From contig JABHDC010000155.1 of the NCBI GenBank assembly GCA_018673255.1, forward strand, positions 1 to 7,923: DNA of 7,923 nt, given 5' to 3'. This document shows positions 1 through 6,400 of the stretch, in pieces (position 1 is the stretch's first letter; every line of letters begins with the position of its first letter). Below the pieces are notes generated by a model. That model had not been told where the DNA came from, did no database searches, and saw only the letters and a program-made list of their open reading frames with translations. The stretch is from Gemmatimonadota bacterium (GTDB taxonomy: Bacteria > Latescibacterota > UBA2968 > UBA8231). The translations under genes were made by a program, and so were the position numbers.

Positions 1-900
1 CGCCATGACCCGGGCGTCGATATTGCCGTATAAGGCAAGCTGGCCACCGTAGCGCGATTTGAGATCCTGGATGTCCAGCCCAGCTTTGACCTCCAGCGGA
101 TGCAGCCCCTTGAATCCCGCCTCGATGATGTCAGGGATGAACTCGCGAATATCCCCGTCGGAGTGCAGAATCGGCGGCGAGTCGTCGGCATTGAGATGGT
201 CGCAGATCTTCTTGTGCGCGGGGAATATGATCTCCCGGTACATCTGTCGAGAGAACATGGTGCCACTGCGGAAACCCATGTCATCGGCGAGAAAAGCGCC
301 GTCGAACTCGATCCCGAGCTTCTTCAGCTCTTCGTAGTTTTCGATCACCACGTCCGCGATGCGTTCCGCCATTTCGCGGACCAAGCCCGGGTTTTCGCAC
401 ATCATGACCAGCTCGTTCTCCTGGCCGATGAGCTCCCATACCGGATGAAACGAGGCGTGACTCATGAAAGCGATGAACTGATCCTCCGACGTGCCCTGTT
501 CGTAGGATGACAGCGCATTGGCAGGAAGCCGATCCGGCTGAAAGGCCATATGCGGCTCGTAGTGCTGCCAGTCCTGTTGGCTCTTGATGGCAAACTCCAT
601 GGGATAGGTGACCCATCCCCGCGGCAGCTTGTGGTCCTTGCAGGTCACCCCGTTGTGATCGGTGTAGATCCGATAGTCCTCAGACACCTCCAGGGTCTTC
701 TCTGCCAGCATCAGGCTGTAGTCGGCGCCGATCAGGCGGAAATCGTTCACGCCAAAGTGATTCTGCGCCGATTCACCCTCGGGTAGGCCCTCCTTGTGCC
801 AGCGTTCGATCGTACTGCTCCACATCGTGTCGTTCATGCCAATGCGATCGTCCGGGGTGCCTCCGGCGAGGATGGTCCTGATGCGTTCTCTGGCGTTCAT
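1..900 (-). CDS. URO-D superfamily protein (HemE-like fold, non-canonical), C-terminus cut by window edge
   Basis: The gene reads leftward from ATG at 898-900 and stays open to base 1, so 300 residues are visible and the C-terminus lies outside; full-length relatives are usually about 340-370 residues. The start is fixed by a strong Shine-Dalgarno sequence eight bases upstream. The protein begins MNARERIRTILAGG, typical of uroporphyrinogen-decarboxylase-like proteins of the COG0407 type. It has a segment around residues 200-210 (DGAFLADDMGF), then HSDGD at 246-250, HPLE at 267-270 and YGNID at 291-295, all landmarks of the superfamily. The N-terminal substrate loop of true heme-pathway HemE (with RQAGRY) is absent, so a role in heme synthesis is unlikely. 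Related corrinoid methyltransferases such as MtaA and CmuA bind zinc through His-x-Cys; here the position reads His-Ser-Asp, so standard zinc-thiol methyl transfer is doubtful. Family assignment is firm; substrate unknown. No corrinoid protein is nearby. Confidence 0.88.
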   Translation of the reverse strand, partial: MNARERIRTILAGGTPDDRIGMNDTMWSSTIERWHKEGLPEGESAQNHFGVNDFRLIGADYSLMLAEKTLEVSEDYRIYTDHNGVTCKDHKLPRGWVTYPMEFAIKSQQDWQHYEPHMAFQPDRLPANALSSYEQGTSEDQFIAFMSHASFHPVWELIGQENELVMMCENPGLVREMAERIADVVIENYEELKKLGIEFDGAFLADDMGFRSGTMFSRQMYREIIFPAHKKICDHLNADDSPPILHSDGDIREFIPDIIEAGFKGLHPLEVKAGLDIQDLKSRYGGQLALYGNIDARVMA

Positions 901-908
901 GGGGCTTG

Positions 909-915
909 CCTCCTC
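909..915 (-). promoter_or_regulatory. Shine-Dalgarno sequence of the URO-D-like gene
   Basis: On the minus strand the bases read GAGGAGG, followed by an eight-base spacer and then ATG at 900. This is a near-perfect ribosome binding site and decides the start codon. Confidence 0.8.
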
Positions 916-944
916 AGATCTGCACGTGTTCTGTCGTTATCGCC

Positions 945-963
945 ATCATCTTGCAGCGATGAT
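945..963. promoter_or_regulatory. Inverted repeat in the divergent intergenic region, possible operator
   Basis: ATCATC at 945-950 and GATGAT at 958-963 form a 6-bp inverted repeat around a seven-base centre. Its right arm overlaps the predicted -10 box of the leftward gene, so a bound repressor could block that promoter. Six-base arms can occur by chance. The rest of the 901-1058 divergent spacer shows no convincing plus-strand promoter. Confidence 0.3.
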
Positions 964-987
964 AAGTACACCGACGCGCCCTGTCGC
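959..987 (-). promoter_or_regulatory. Predicted sigma70-type promoter of the URO-D-like gene
   Basis: On the minus strand a -35-like GCGACA (987-982, four of six consensus bases) is separated by exactly 17 bases from a -10-like TATCAT (964-959, five of six). Transcription would begin near 952 and give a leader of about 50 bases ahead of the strong ribosome binding site. Found by eye; sigma-factor preference in this organism is unknown. Confidence 0.4.
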
Positions 988-1058
988 GGCCAGCGCCCCC
1001 GTCGTCCCGTCTGGCTGGCGTTGTTGCTGCGTACCATCTGAGGCCGTAGACTGCCGCC

Positions 1059-2000
1059 ATGACGCAGACCCCCTATGACCTGGTCAGTTTCGAGCAGATC
1101 CGTGTCCTCGACACCTGGCGCCGGTACGCCGACCGTCTGACATGGGGTCGGGGACAATGCCTGGCGATCCTGGACGACGGCTGTGACCTGTCCGATCCAC
1201 CTTGGCAGGTCGAACTGCCGTGGGGACCGAAGGTCATCGCTTCGTACAACAGCATCGAGGGCAACGCCGACCCCACACCAGTACCGCCCGGGTATCACGG
1301 TACATCGGTAGGCTATCCTTCATCCTTCAACCATGAAGGCACCCTCGGCATCGCCTACGACAACCATGTGGCTCACGTCCGGGCCGTCTCCATCGTCCAC
1401 CTCACCGGGCAGACCGAGGCCGACACCATGGCGACGGGACTGAGATGGGTACTGGAGCACTACCGTCAGTACAACATCACCGCCGTCAATCTGTCGCCCG
1501 TCGATGATGAACGTCACCACCAACCCGTGGCAACGGTGATCGACGAGCCGCTGAGGGCACTGCGGCAGCTGGGCATCTGGGTGAGCGCGCCCTGCGGCAA
1601 TCACGGGTACACCGATGGCATCTCATGGCCCGCCTGCCAGCCCCACTGCATCGGTGTCGGCGCCACCATTCCCGGACAGCACAAAGCCCACCTGGATCGC
1701 TTTACCAACACCGACCTGCTCGTCGCAGCGGCAGCGACATCATCCTCCAACGCCTGTGCCGCGGCCTGCTCGATGATCCTGCGGGAGGCGATCGATCAGG
1801 CCAGCTACGCCTGGCAGGGGGATGGTCCGACGCTGACGGAGGCGCTGTTGGCCATCTTTCAGTTGACGGGTGTCAGCATTGAGGATCCGCAGACGGAGAC
1901 CACCTTTCGTGAACTCGATCTTCTGGCGGCGGTGGACTATGTGTTGGGTGAGGGCGGCAGGGTCAACTCGGTCCTGAACAGGTCACTCAGAGTAGCGTGA
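1059..2000 (+). CDS. Subtilisin-family (S8) serine protease, small, apparently cytoplasmic
   Basis: This 313-residue protein carries the subtilase landmarks in order. Catalytic Asp39 sits in ILDDG (37-41). Catalytic His80 sits in HGTSVG (80-85). The oxyanion-hole Asn181 sits in APCGNHG (177-183). The nucleophile is probably Ser228 in ATSSSNA (226-232), the counterpart of the usual GTSMA. The fit of the first three is strong; the serine motif is divergent because Ala replaces Gly and no Pro follows. There is no hydrophobic signal peptide, no inhibitor-type propeptide before the Asp motif and no membrane anchor, so the product probably acts inside the cell or is exported by a route not visible here. 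It has seven cysteines, fairly many for its size. The ATG at 1059 has only a poor ribosome binding site (GAGG about 15 bases upstream), but the next Met is past the His motif, so the start is probably right. It lies 114 bp upstream of the glycyl radical enzyme gene on the same strand, so co-transcription is possible. Target unknown. Confidence 0.87.
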   Translation: MTQTPYDLVSFEQIRVLDTWRRYADRLTWGRGQCLAILDDGCDLSDPPWQVELPWGPKVIASYNSIEGNADPTPVPPGYHGTSVGYPSSFNHEGTLGIAYDNHVAHVRAVSIVHLTGQTEADTMATGLRWVLEHYRQYNITAVNLSPVDDERHHQPVATVIDEPLRALRQLGIWVSAPCGNHGYTDGISWPACQPHCIGVGATIPGQHKAHLDRFTNTDLLVAAAATSSSNACAAACSMILREAIDQASYAWQGDGPTLTEALLAIFQLTGVSIEDPQTETTFRELDLLAAVDYVLGEGGRVNSVLNRSLRVA

Positions 2001-2080
2001 ATCTGTGTGCACCCACCAATCTGTGGCGCGGAGGGAAGTCTAGGTATCCTTACCCGCGACAGGCCAACATGTCTGACAGC

Positions 2081-2094
2081 CGTGGGTGCCCACG
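2081..2094. promoter_or_regulatory. Palindrome upstream of the glycyl radical enzyme, possible operator
   Basis: CGTGGG (2081-2086) and CCCACG (2089-2094) form a perfect 6-bp inverted repeat with a two-base centre, ending 20 bases before the enzyme's start codon. The core GTGGGTGC (2082-2089) recurs inverted as GCACCCAC at 2009-2016, just after the protease stop. The placement fits a regulator site or a short mRNA hairpin near the ribosome binding site. No regulator is encoded in the window. Confidence 0.35.
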
Positions 2095-2101
2095 CACCAT
2101 G

Positions 2102-2107
2102 AGGGAG
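2102..2107 (+). promoter_or_regulatory. Shine-Dalgarno sequence of the glycyl radical enzyme gene
   Basis: AGGGAG is followed by a seven-base spacer and then ATG at 2115. The good match and ideal spacing fix the start of this gene and support independent, efficient translation. Confidence 0.7.
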
Positions 2108-2114
2108 AGTTTCA

Positions 2115-4274
2115 ATGACCACCACAGTCGAGTCGGGTGTGTCGATCCCGGAGCGCATCGAGAGTCTGCGAAAGACCAAGTCGGAGTTCACGGAGGAGAA
2201 GGTTCGACGGGGGGACAACCTCGACGTCGACGATCTGGGATACATTCCGTGGCCAGAACCTGTAGCCTTCGTGCCGATACCCAACCTGCCCGAGGGTGGG
2301 TACTACGGCATGCGGGCCTGCGCCGAGAACTTCAGGGAGTGGCTGCGGGTGCATCCCGTGTACATACACCCCAAGAGTGCCATGGCTGGAGCGTGGGTGG
2401 GCGCAGTTCCTGGCTCGATCTGGAACCCCGACGACTTCCCGGTCCACCTGTATCCGCTGCACGAGGAGTACAACATCCTGCAGCCGGGCATCGGCGCCAC
2501 CCACCACTTCGGCGGTGACCTGAGCATCGGCTTGGACCTGGGATGGGGTGGCCTGCTGGAGAAGATCCGCCGGTACCGCGACCGCAACCGGCCGGACGAC
2601 ACCTCCTTCTACGACGGTGAGGAGCAGGTGGTGCTGGGTATCCAGCACTTCATCGGGCGCCACGTGGAGCACGCCCGACAACAGGCCGCCGTCGCAGTGG
2701 ATTCCTTCGAGCGGGAGAACTACCTCGAGATCGCCGCGATGAACGAATGGCTCATCGACGGTGCCCCCCGGACCATGCGCGAGGCCGGGCAGTTCCTGAC
2801 CTGGTTCCAGACCTTCGACCACATGTGGGGTGGCGGTGGGTTGGGTCAGCTGGACCGGTTGCTGCTGCCCTTCTACGAGGCCGACAAGGTGGCGGGCCGG
2901 ATTGACGACGAGGAGGCCATCTGGTTTCTGGCCAGCCAGTTTTACAACGACACGCATTACTCCCAGATAGCCGGTCCGGCACCGGGCGATGGCCACGACA
3001 CCACCAACGAGCTGTCTTTCCTGATCCTCGAGGCCATGCACCGGGTGGGCATCCCGGTGAACATCGCCATACGCGTCCACGACGGCCTCAACCCCGAGCT
3101 ATTGCGTCGGGCTGTCCAGTATCTCTTCGAGGACGGCTTCGGTTGCACCTTCGTGTGCTCCAAGGGGCTGGACGAAGGCTATATCCGCAATGGAATTCCT
3201 CTGCACCTGGCGCGGATGCGGGCCAAGGTGGGATGCAACTGGATGTCGCTTCCGGGGCTGGAATACGGTCTGCAGGACGTGTCACGGGTGTGCCTGACGG
3301 CGCCCTTCCTGCACGCCTTTCGGGACATGATGGCCGACACGGCAGAGCCCTCCATGGAGGCGCTGTGGGAACGGTATGTCGAACATCTGGGCGCGGCGGT
3401 GGATGTGCTGAAGCAGGGCTTCGACTGGCACATGGAGCGCATGGGCCGGAACCGCCCGGAGCTCGTCCTGAACCTGTTTTGCCACGGCACCATCGAGCGC
3501 GGCCTCAACGTTACCGATGGCGGCGTGGACATCTACAATCTCAGCACCGACGGGGTGGGCCTGGCCACGGTGGCCGATTCTCTCGCCGCCATGGAGCAGC
3601 GCGTGGTCAAGGAGCAGCGGCTCACGTGGGGAGAGCTGGCCGGCGTTCTGGAGAGCGATTTCGAGGGGGCCGAGGACGTGCGTCTGATGCTCTCGAGCGT
3701 GCCCCGCTTCGGGGCCGGCGGTACGTGCGCCGACGAATGGGCGCAACGCGTCGCCGACCTGTTCACCGAGTTGATGCGCGGCACGCCCACCCCCAGGGGC
3801 TACACGGTCATCCCTGGGCTGTTCTCGCACGGCATCGTCCAATGGCTCGGCGCGAAACTGGGGGCGACTCCCAATGGCCGTCGCAAGGGTGGCCCCATCT
3901 CGCACAACGCCAACCCTGATCCCGGTTTCATGACCCACGGCGGTGGGGCCCCAACGGCGAAATCGAACGCGGTGGCCGCAGTGCAGCCGAAGTGGGGCAA
4001 CACCACATCGCTACAGCTCGATCTGGACGGCGGGCTGGCCCAGGACATTGGCGGACTGGAGGCCATCGAGGCGCTGATCAAGGGGCACAACGACTTGGGC
4101 GGCTCCCTGATCAACATGAATGTCATCTCCAAGGAGCAGATCCTGGAGGCCCACGACGATCCGTCCAAGTACCCGGACCTGATCGTGCGAGTGACGGGGT
4201 ACTCCGCCTACTTCAAGGCCCTGTCACCGGAGTATCGCCAGCAGGTCGTCGACCGCATGTTGGCTAGCGGCTAA
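2115..4274 (+). CDS. Glycyl radical enzyme (pyruvate formate-lyase-like superfamily), uncharacterised subgroup
   Basis: The 719-residue protein has the two-part layout of glycyl radical enzymes: a large PFL-type barrel domain (roughly residues 25-580) and a C-terminal glycine-radical domain (about 583-710). The latter opens with ATPNGRRKGG (584-593) and contains VRVTGYSAYF, in which Gly695 is the predicted radical site. The catalytic cysteine is most likely Cys374 in GCNWMSLPG (373-381). Pyruvate formate-lyase has adjacent cysteines here, whereas choline lyase, glycerol dehydratase and similar eliminases have Cys-x-Glu. This protein has neither, with Asn-Trp-Met after the cysteine, so it is not a classical formate-lyase or GCVE-type eliminase and its substrate cannot be named. 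HHFGGD at 130-135 matches a conserved N-terminal region of the family. Such enzymes are oxygen-sensitive and need a radical-SAM activase; none with the CxxxCxxC motif is in this window. Length is slightly below the usual 750-850. The superfamily is certain, the reaction unknown. Confidence 0.95.
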   Translation: MTTTVESGVSIPERIESLRKTKSEFTEEKVRRGDNLDVDDLGYIPWPEPVAFVPIPNLPEGGYYGMRACAENFREWLRVHPVYIHPKSAMAGAWVGAVPGSIWNPDDFPVHLYPLHEEYNILQPGIGATHHFGGDLSIGLDLGWGGLLEKIRRYRDRNRPDDTSFYDGEEQVVLGIQHFIGRHVEHARQQAAVAVDSFERENYLEIAAMNEWLIDGAPRTMREAGQFLTWFQTFDHMWGGGGLGQLDRLLLPFYEADKVAGRIDDEEAIWFLASQFYNDTHYSQIAGPAPGDGHDTTNELSFLILEAMHRVGIPVNIAIRVHDGLNPELLRRAVQYLFEDGFGCTFVCSKGLDEGYIRNGIPLHLARMRAKVGCNWMSLPGLEYGLQDVSRVCLTAPFLHAFRDMMADTAEPSMEALWERYVEHLGAAVDVLKQGFDWHMERMGRNRPELVLNLFCHGTIERGLNVTDGGVDIYNLSTDGVGLATVADSLAAMEQRVVKEQRLTWGELAGVLESDFEGAEDVRLMLSSVPRFGAGGTCADEWAQRVADLFTELMRGTPTPRGYTVIPGLFSHGIVQWLGAKLGATPNGRRKGGPISHNANPDPGFMTHGGGAPTAKSNAVAAVQPKWGNTTSLQLDLDGGLAQDIGGLEAIEALIKGHNDLGGSLINMNVISKEQILEAHDDPSKYPDLIVRVTGYSAYFKALSPEYRQQVVDRMLASG

Positions 4275-4285
4275 CTCGCCAACGA

Positions 4286-4310
4286 GAGCACCTGTTCCCG
4301 AGGTCTGCTC
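4286..4310 (+). terminator. Weak hairpin downstream of the glycyl radical enzyme gene
   Basis: Starting 12 bases after the stop codon, GAGCACCT (4286-4293) can pair with AGG plus TGCTC (4301-4303, 4306-4310) around a seven-base loop, with a two-base bulge on the 3' side. No T-run follows, so this is at best a weak or factor-dependent terminator. The position between convergent genes makes termination here sensible. A second short inverted repeat, AGGCT/AGCCT at 4345-4349 and 4365-4369, lies further on. Confidence 0.25.
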
Positions 4311-4381
4311 CGTCCCAAGCACAGACAAAGTTCCCCCTCGGCGTAGGCTGTGGGTCACTGGGTTAGCCTGCCTTCGTTGTT

Positions 4382-4870
4382 TCAATCCGACAGCAAGTAG
4401 GTGACAACGCCAGGTCCCAGGGAGCCCAACGCGACCAGGGCCAGGGCAAACGACCAAAGCCAGGTGCGCACAGGATTCAGGCGGCTGAGCCACGATACCA
4501 ACCGTCCGTCACCCCAGTTCAGCCTGTCGCGCGTCCGCTCGGTGAACTCCGCAACAGCTACTGCCAGCAGCACCAGGATGCCGATCGAGTAGAGCAAATC
4601 AGATCCCAGGCTCACGAGACTGATGGCCTTACCGACAGTAATCGGGAGCGGTGGCGTATCAGACAGGAAGCGATCAACAAGCTGAGCGTTCCATCCTGGT
4701 TGGACGAAGGAGATCGCCCATCTGAGAAAGACCGCTGCAGAGAGCCACAGAGGGGTTGAGACTGCCAACTGTCGGCGGGCAACAAGTCCGAATGCCAGCA
4801 AGAACGCCGGCATGGCAAGCTTCAGAGCTGCGTGCAGGGCGAACGCTATCTGGGTTATGTCGGTATTCAT
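4382..4870 (-). CDS. Four-helix integral membrane protein of unknown function
   Basis: The 162-residue product is strongly hydrophobic, with four likely membrane helices at about residues 7-31, 38-57, 83-107 and 135-160. The loops carry arginines (ARRQ at 31-34; ERTRDRLNWGDGR at 111-123). No catalytic or metal-binding motif is recognisable, and I do not recognise the family. The start at ATG 4868-4870 has only a weak upstream GGA; Met20 (MPAFLLAFGLV) is an alternative but would shorten the first helix. The coding region looks less GC-rich than the enzyme gene beside it. It is convergent with the glycyl radical enzyme and lies 149 bp downstream of the sialidase on the same strand, so a shared transcript with the sialidase is possible but the gap argues against tight coupling. 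Confidence 0.7.
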   Translation of the reverse strand: MNTDITQIAFALHAALKLAMPAFLLAFGLVARRQLAVSTPLWLSAAVFLRWAISFVQPGWNAQLVDRFLSDTPPLPITVGKAISLVSLGSDLLYSIGILVLLAVAVAEFTERTRDRLNWGDGRLVSWLSRLNPVRTWLWSFALALVALGSLGPGVVTYLLSD

Positions 4871-4997
4871 TTTCCGGAGCTTTATGTGTTCGTTGTATCA
4901 GACCGACGACACAGTGGTGACCTGTCAGTCGGGTGTCCTCGGTCAATCTCTTTCACCATCAGTCTCATTCCACACGACAGGAATGTCTCGATGCACA

Positions 4998-5017
4998 GGC
5001 CGTGCCGGGGCAGGGCC
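4998..5017 (-). terminator. GC-rich hairpin right after the sialidase stop, possible terminator
   Basis: GGCC (4998-5001) pairs with GGCC (5014-5017) and TGCC (5003-5006) with GGCA (5009-5012), with one mismatch between the stems and a very tight tip. It begins two bases past the TAA of the leftward sialidase gene. No U-run follows on the minus strand. A second 6-bp hairpin, CATTCC/GGAATG at 4966-4985, follows. The rest of the 4871-5019 spacer shows nothing recognisable. Confidence 0.3.
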
Positions 5018-5019
5018 GG

Positions 5020-6282
5020 TTAGTGGATGCGGTATCGACGGGCTCTACTGATGTGCACCGTCTGGCCGCCTTCTGTGATGATGTCGTCGTACAGCACCAC
5101 ACAGACGTTGGGCTCGGGCTGTCCCAAGCTGCAGTTGCCGCTGGAGGCCTCGCCGAAGGCGCCGTCCTGGTCGGTGATAACATGGGGCTCGAGCCAGGTG
5201 TCACCGTCATCCTCGCTGCAGATCAGGTAGACACCGGGCCGGCCCGATACACAGACGATCTTACCGGAGTCCGTCCGCACGACCTTGGGCTTCACGCCAA
5301 ACCCGTGGACCGCCTTGGGGGCGGACCAGGTCAGCCCCCCATCATGCGACTTGCAGGAAACCAGGGGTGTGTACCAGGCACCGCTTCCATCACTGGTGGG
5401 AGTGCCCCCGGTGCGCATCACGGCCAGCAGCTCTCCCTGCCCGAGCAGTGCGAAGTCGGCCTCACAGTACCCTTCGGCCACCTCCGGCAACGGGTACTGA
5501 TCGACGGAGGCGACGGTCGACAAGTAGTTCCAGGAGTGGCCCCGATCGTGGGAGATGCACACCCAGCAGCGGTACATGGCACTGTCGCGATGGGATACGC
5601 GATGCGCCAGATCCTGATGGAACACCCCATACATCCCCAGCAGCAGATCGCCGTTGTCCATCTCTATGGCCTTGCCGCCGGGGGATAGCGAGCCGGTGGA
5701 GTAGTTCTGGCAGTCGCCCATGGAGCCGGCCAGCTCGGGGATGCGCATCAGCGCGAAGTCGTCGACGAAGTCGCCGGCGACCAGACTCTGGTGAGACCTC
5801 GCGCGCCGGATCATGGCCACGTAGGGGGTGAATCTCTGACCGGGGCGGATCTTGTCGTTGACCATGTTCCCCATGGCCCCCAGAACAGAGCCGTCGGACA
5901 ACTCGCAGCGCATCGGGTAGACGCAGCTCTCCCGGACCGTGTCAGGCGACTTGGTGCCGCGCGGGTCGCGCGCGAAAGTGCTCAGCGCGAAGCGCTCGGC
6001 TTCACTCCACGTCTGGCCGGTGTCGTGGGAGACCCAGGTGACGCCGACCAGCGGATTGCCCTCGGCGTCGGCGGTGGCGCCGGGTTCGGTGTAGAAGGAC
6101 TGGGTGCGCACGATGATGGTCCCGTCCCTGCAGAACAGCGACATGCTCGGGTACCATTGATTGCGGGCAATCTCATGCTCACTCAGTAGCTCGAAGGTCT
6201 GGTGTGCCAAGGTTGAGTTCCTGTGCTGCAGGTTGCAGAACTGCCCGTCGGTGCGGGCTTCGACGATTTGGGACGCCCTCAC
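5020..6282 (-). CDS. Sialidase-like BNR-repeat beta-propeller protein
   Basis: The 420-residue protein has four Asp boxes of the S-x-D-x-G-x-T/S-W type: SHDTGQTW (85-92), SHDRGHSW (244-251), SHDGGLTW (312-319) and SEDDGDTW (356-363). These mark the blades of a sialidase/neuraminidase propeller. The stretch YPSMSLFCRDGTIIVR (44-59) resembles the first blade, and CEADFALLGQGELLAVMRTGG (residues 273-293, Glu274 and Arg290) matches the family's acidic-plus-Arg strand. Activity could be sialic acid release or hydrolysis of another glycan, but many BNR proteins of this kind are uncharacterised. No signal peptide is visible, which is unusual for enzymes that attack outside glycans. The start is uncertain. 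The longest form begins at GTG 6282, with a poorly spaced AAGGG. A TTG at 6208-6210 follows an AGGAA box with seven-base spacing and would drop the first 24 residues, which do not look like domain sequence. The gene stands alone or leads into the membrane-protein gene. Confidence 0.88.
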   Translation of the reverse strand: MRASQIVEARTDGQFCNLQHRNSTLAHQTFELLSEHEIARNQWYPSMSLFCRDGTIIVRTQSFYTEPGATADAEGNPLVGVTWVSHDTGQTWSEAERFALSTFARDPRGTKSPDTVRESCVYPMRCELSDGSVLGAMGNMVNDKIRPGQRFTPYVAMIRRARSHQSLVAGDFVDDFALMRIPELAGSMGDCQNYSTGSLSPGGKAIEMDNGDLLLGMYGVFHQDLAHRVSHRDSAMYRCWVCISHDRGHSWNYLSTVASVDQYPLPEVAEGYCEADFALLGQGELLAVMRTGGTPTSDGSGAWYTPLVSCKSHDGGLTWSAPKAVHGFGVKPKVVRTDSGKIVCVSGRPGVYLICSEDDGDTWLEPHVITDQDGAFGEASSGNCSLGQPEPNVCVVLYDDIITEGGQTVHISRARRYRIH

Positions 6283-6400
6283 TCGTACAAAGGCCCTTTT
6301 ATCCCTTGGGTCAATGGGTTGGCTGCGGCGGGCGCGACTCAGCCCGCAGAGTGCCGGCCGATGCGGTCCCGGCTGTCGCTGTCTCTCGCCTCGTCGCGTT

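Noticed and set aside
100..786. Plus-strand open frames at 100-510 and 550-786.
   Set aside because: They are antisense to the URO-D-like gene, whose minus-strand frame is open across all 900 bases and shows family motifs.
2112..3080. Long antisense open frame (322 codons) opposite the glycyl radical enzyme.
   Set aside because: It lies entirely opposite a gene with conserved motifs, its translation shows no domain pattern, and GC-rich coding sequence commonly gives such mirror frames.
3143..3938. Open frames on both strands (3143-3919 plus, 3282-3938 minus) within the glycyl radical enzyme gene.
   Set aside because: Their translations are Arg/Gly/His/Ala-rich low-complexity text, typical of out-of-frame reading of GC-rich DNA; the enzyme frame is continuous and motif-rich here.
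4933..5688. Plus-strand open frame of 251 codons opposite the sialidase.
   Set aside because: It mirrors the sialidase gene, which carries clear Asp boxes; no recognisable motif or ribosome binding site supports the antisense reading.
6298..6314. TTGACC on the minus strand (6314-6309) as the -35 box of a sialidase promoter.
   Set aside because: At 17-bp spacing the -10 position reads TTTGTA, a poor match, and would put the transcription start at or inside the GTG codon.
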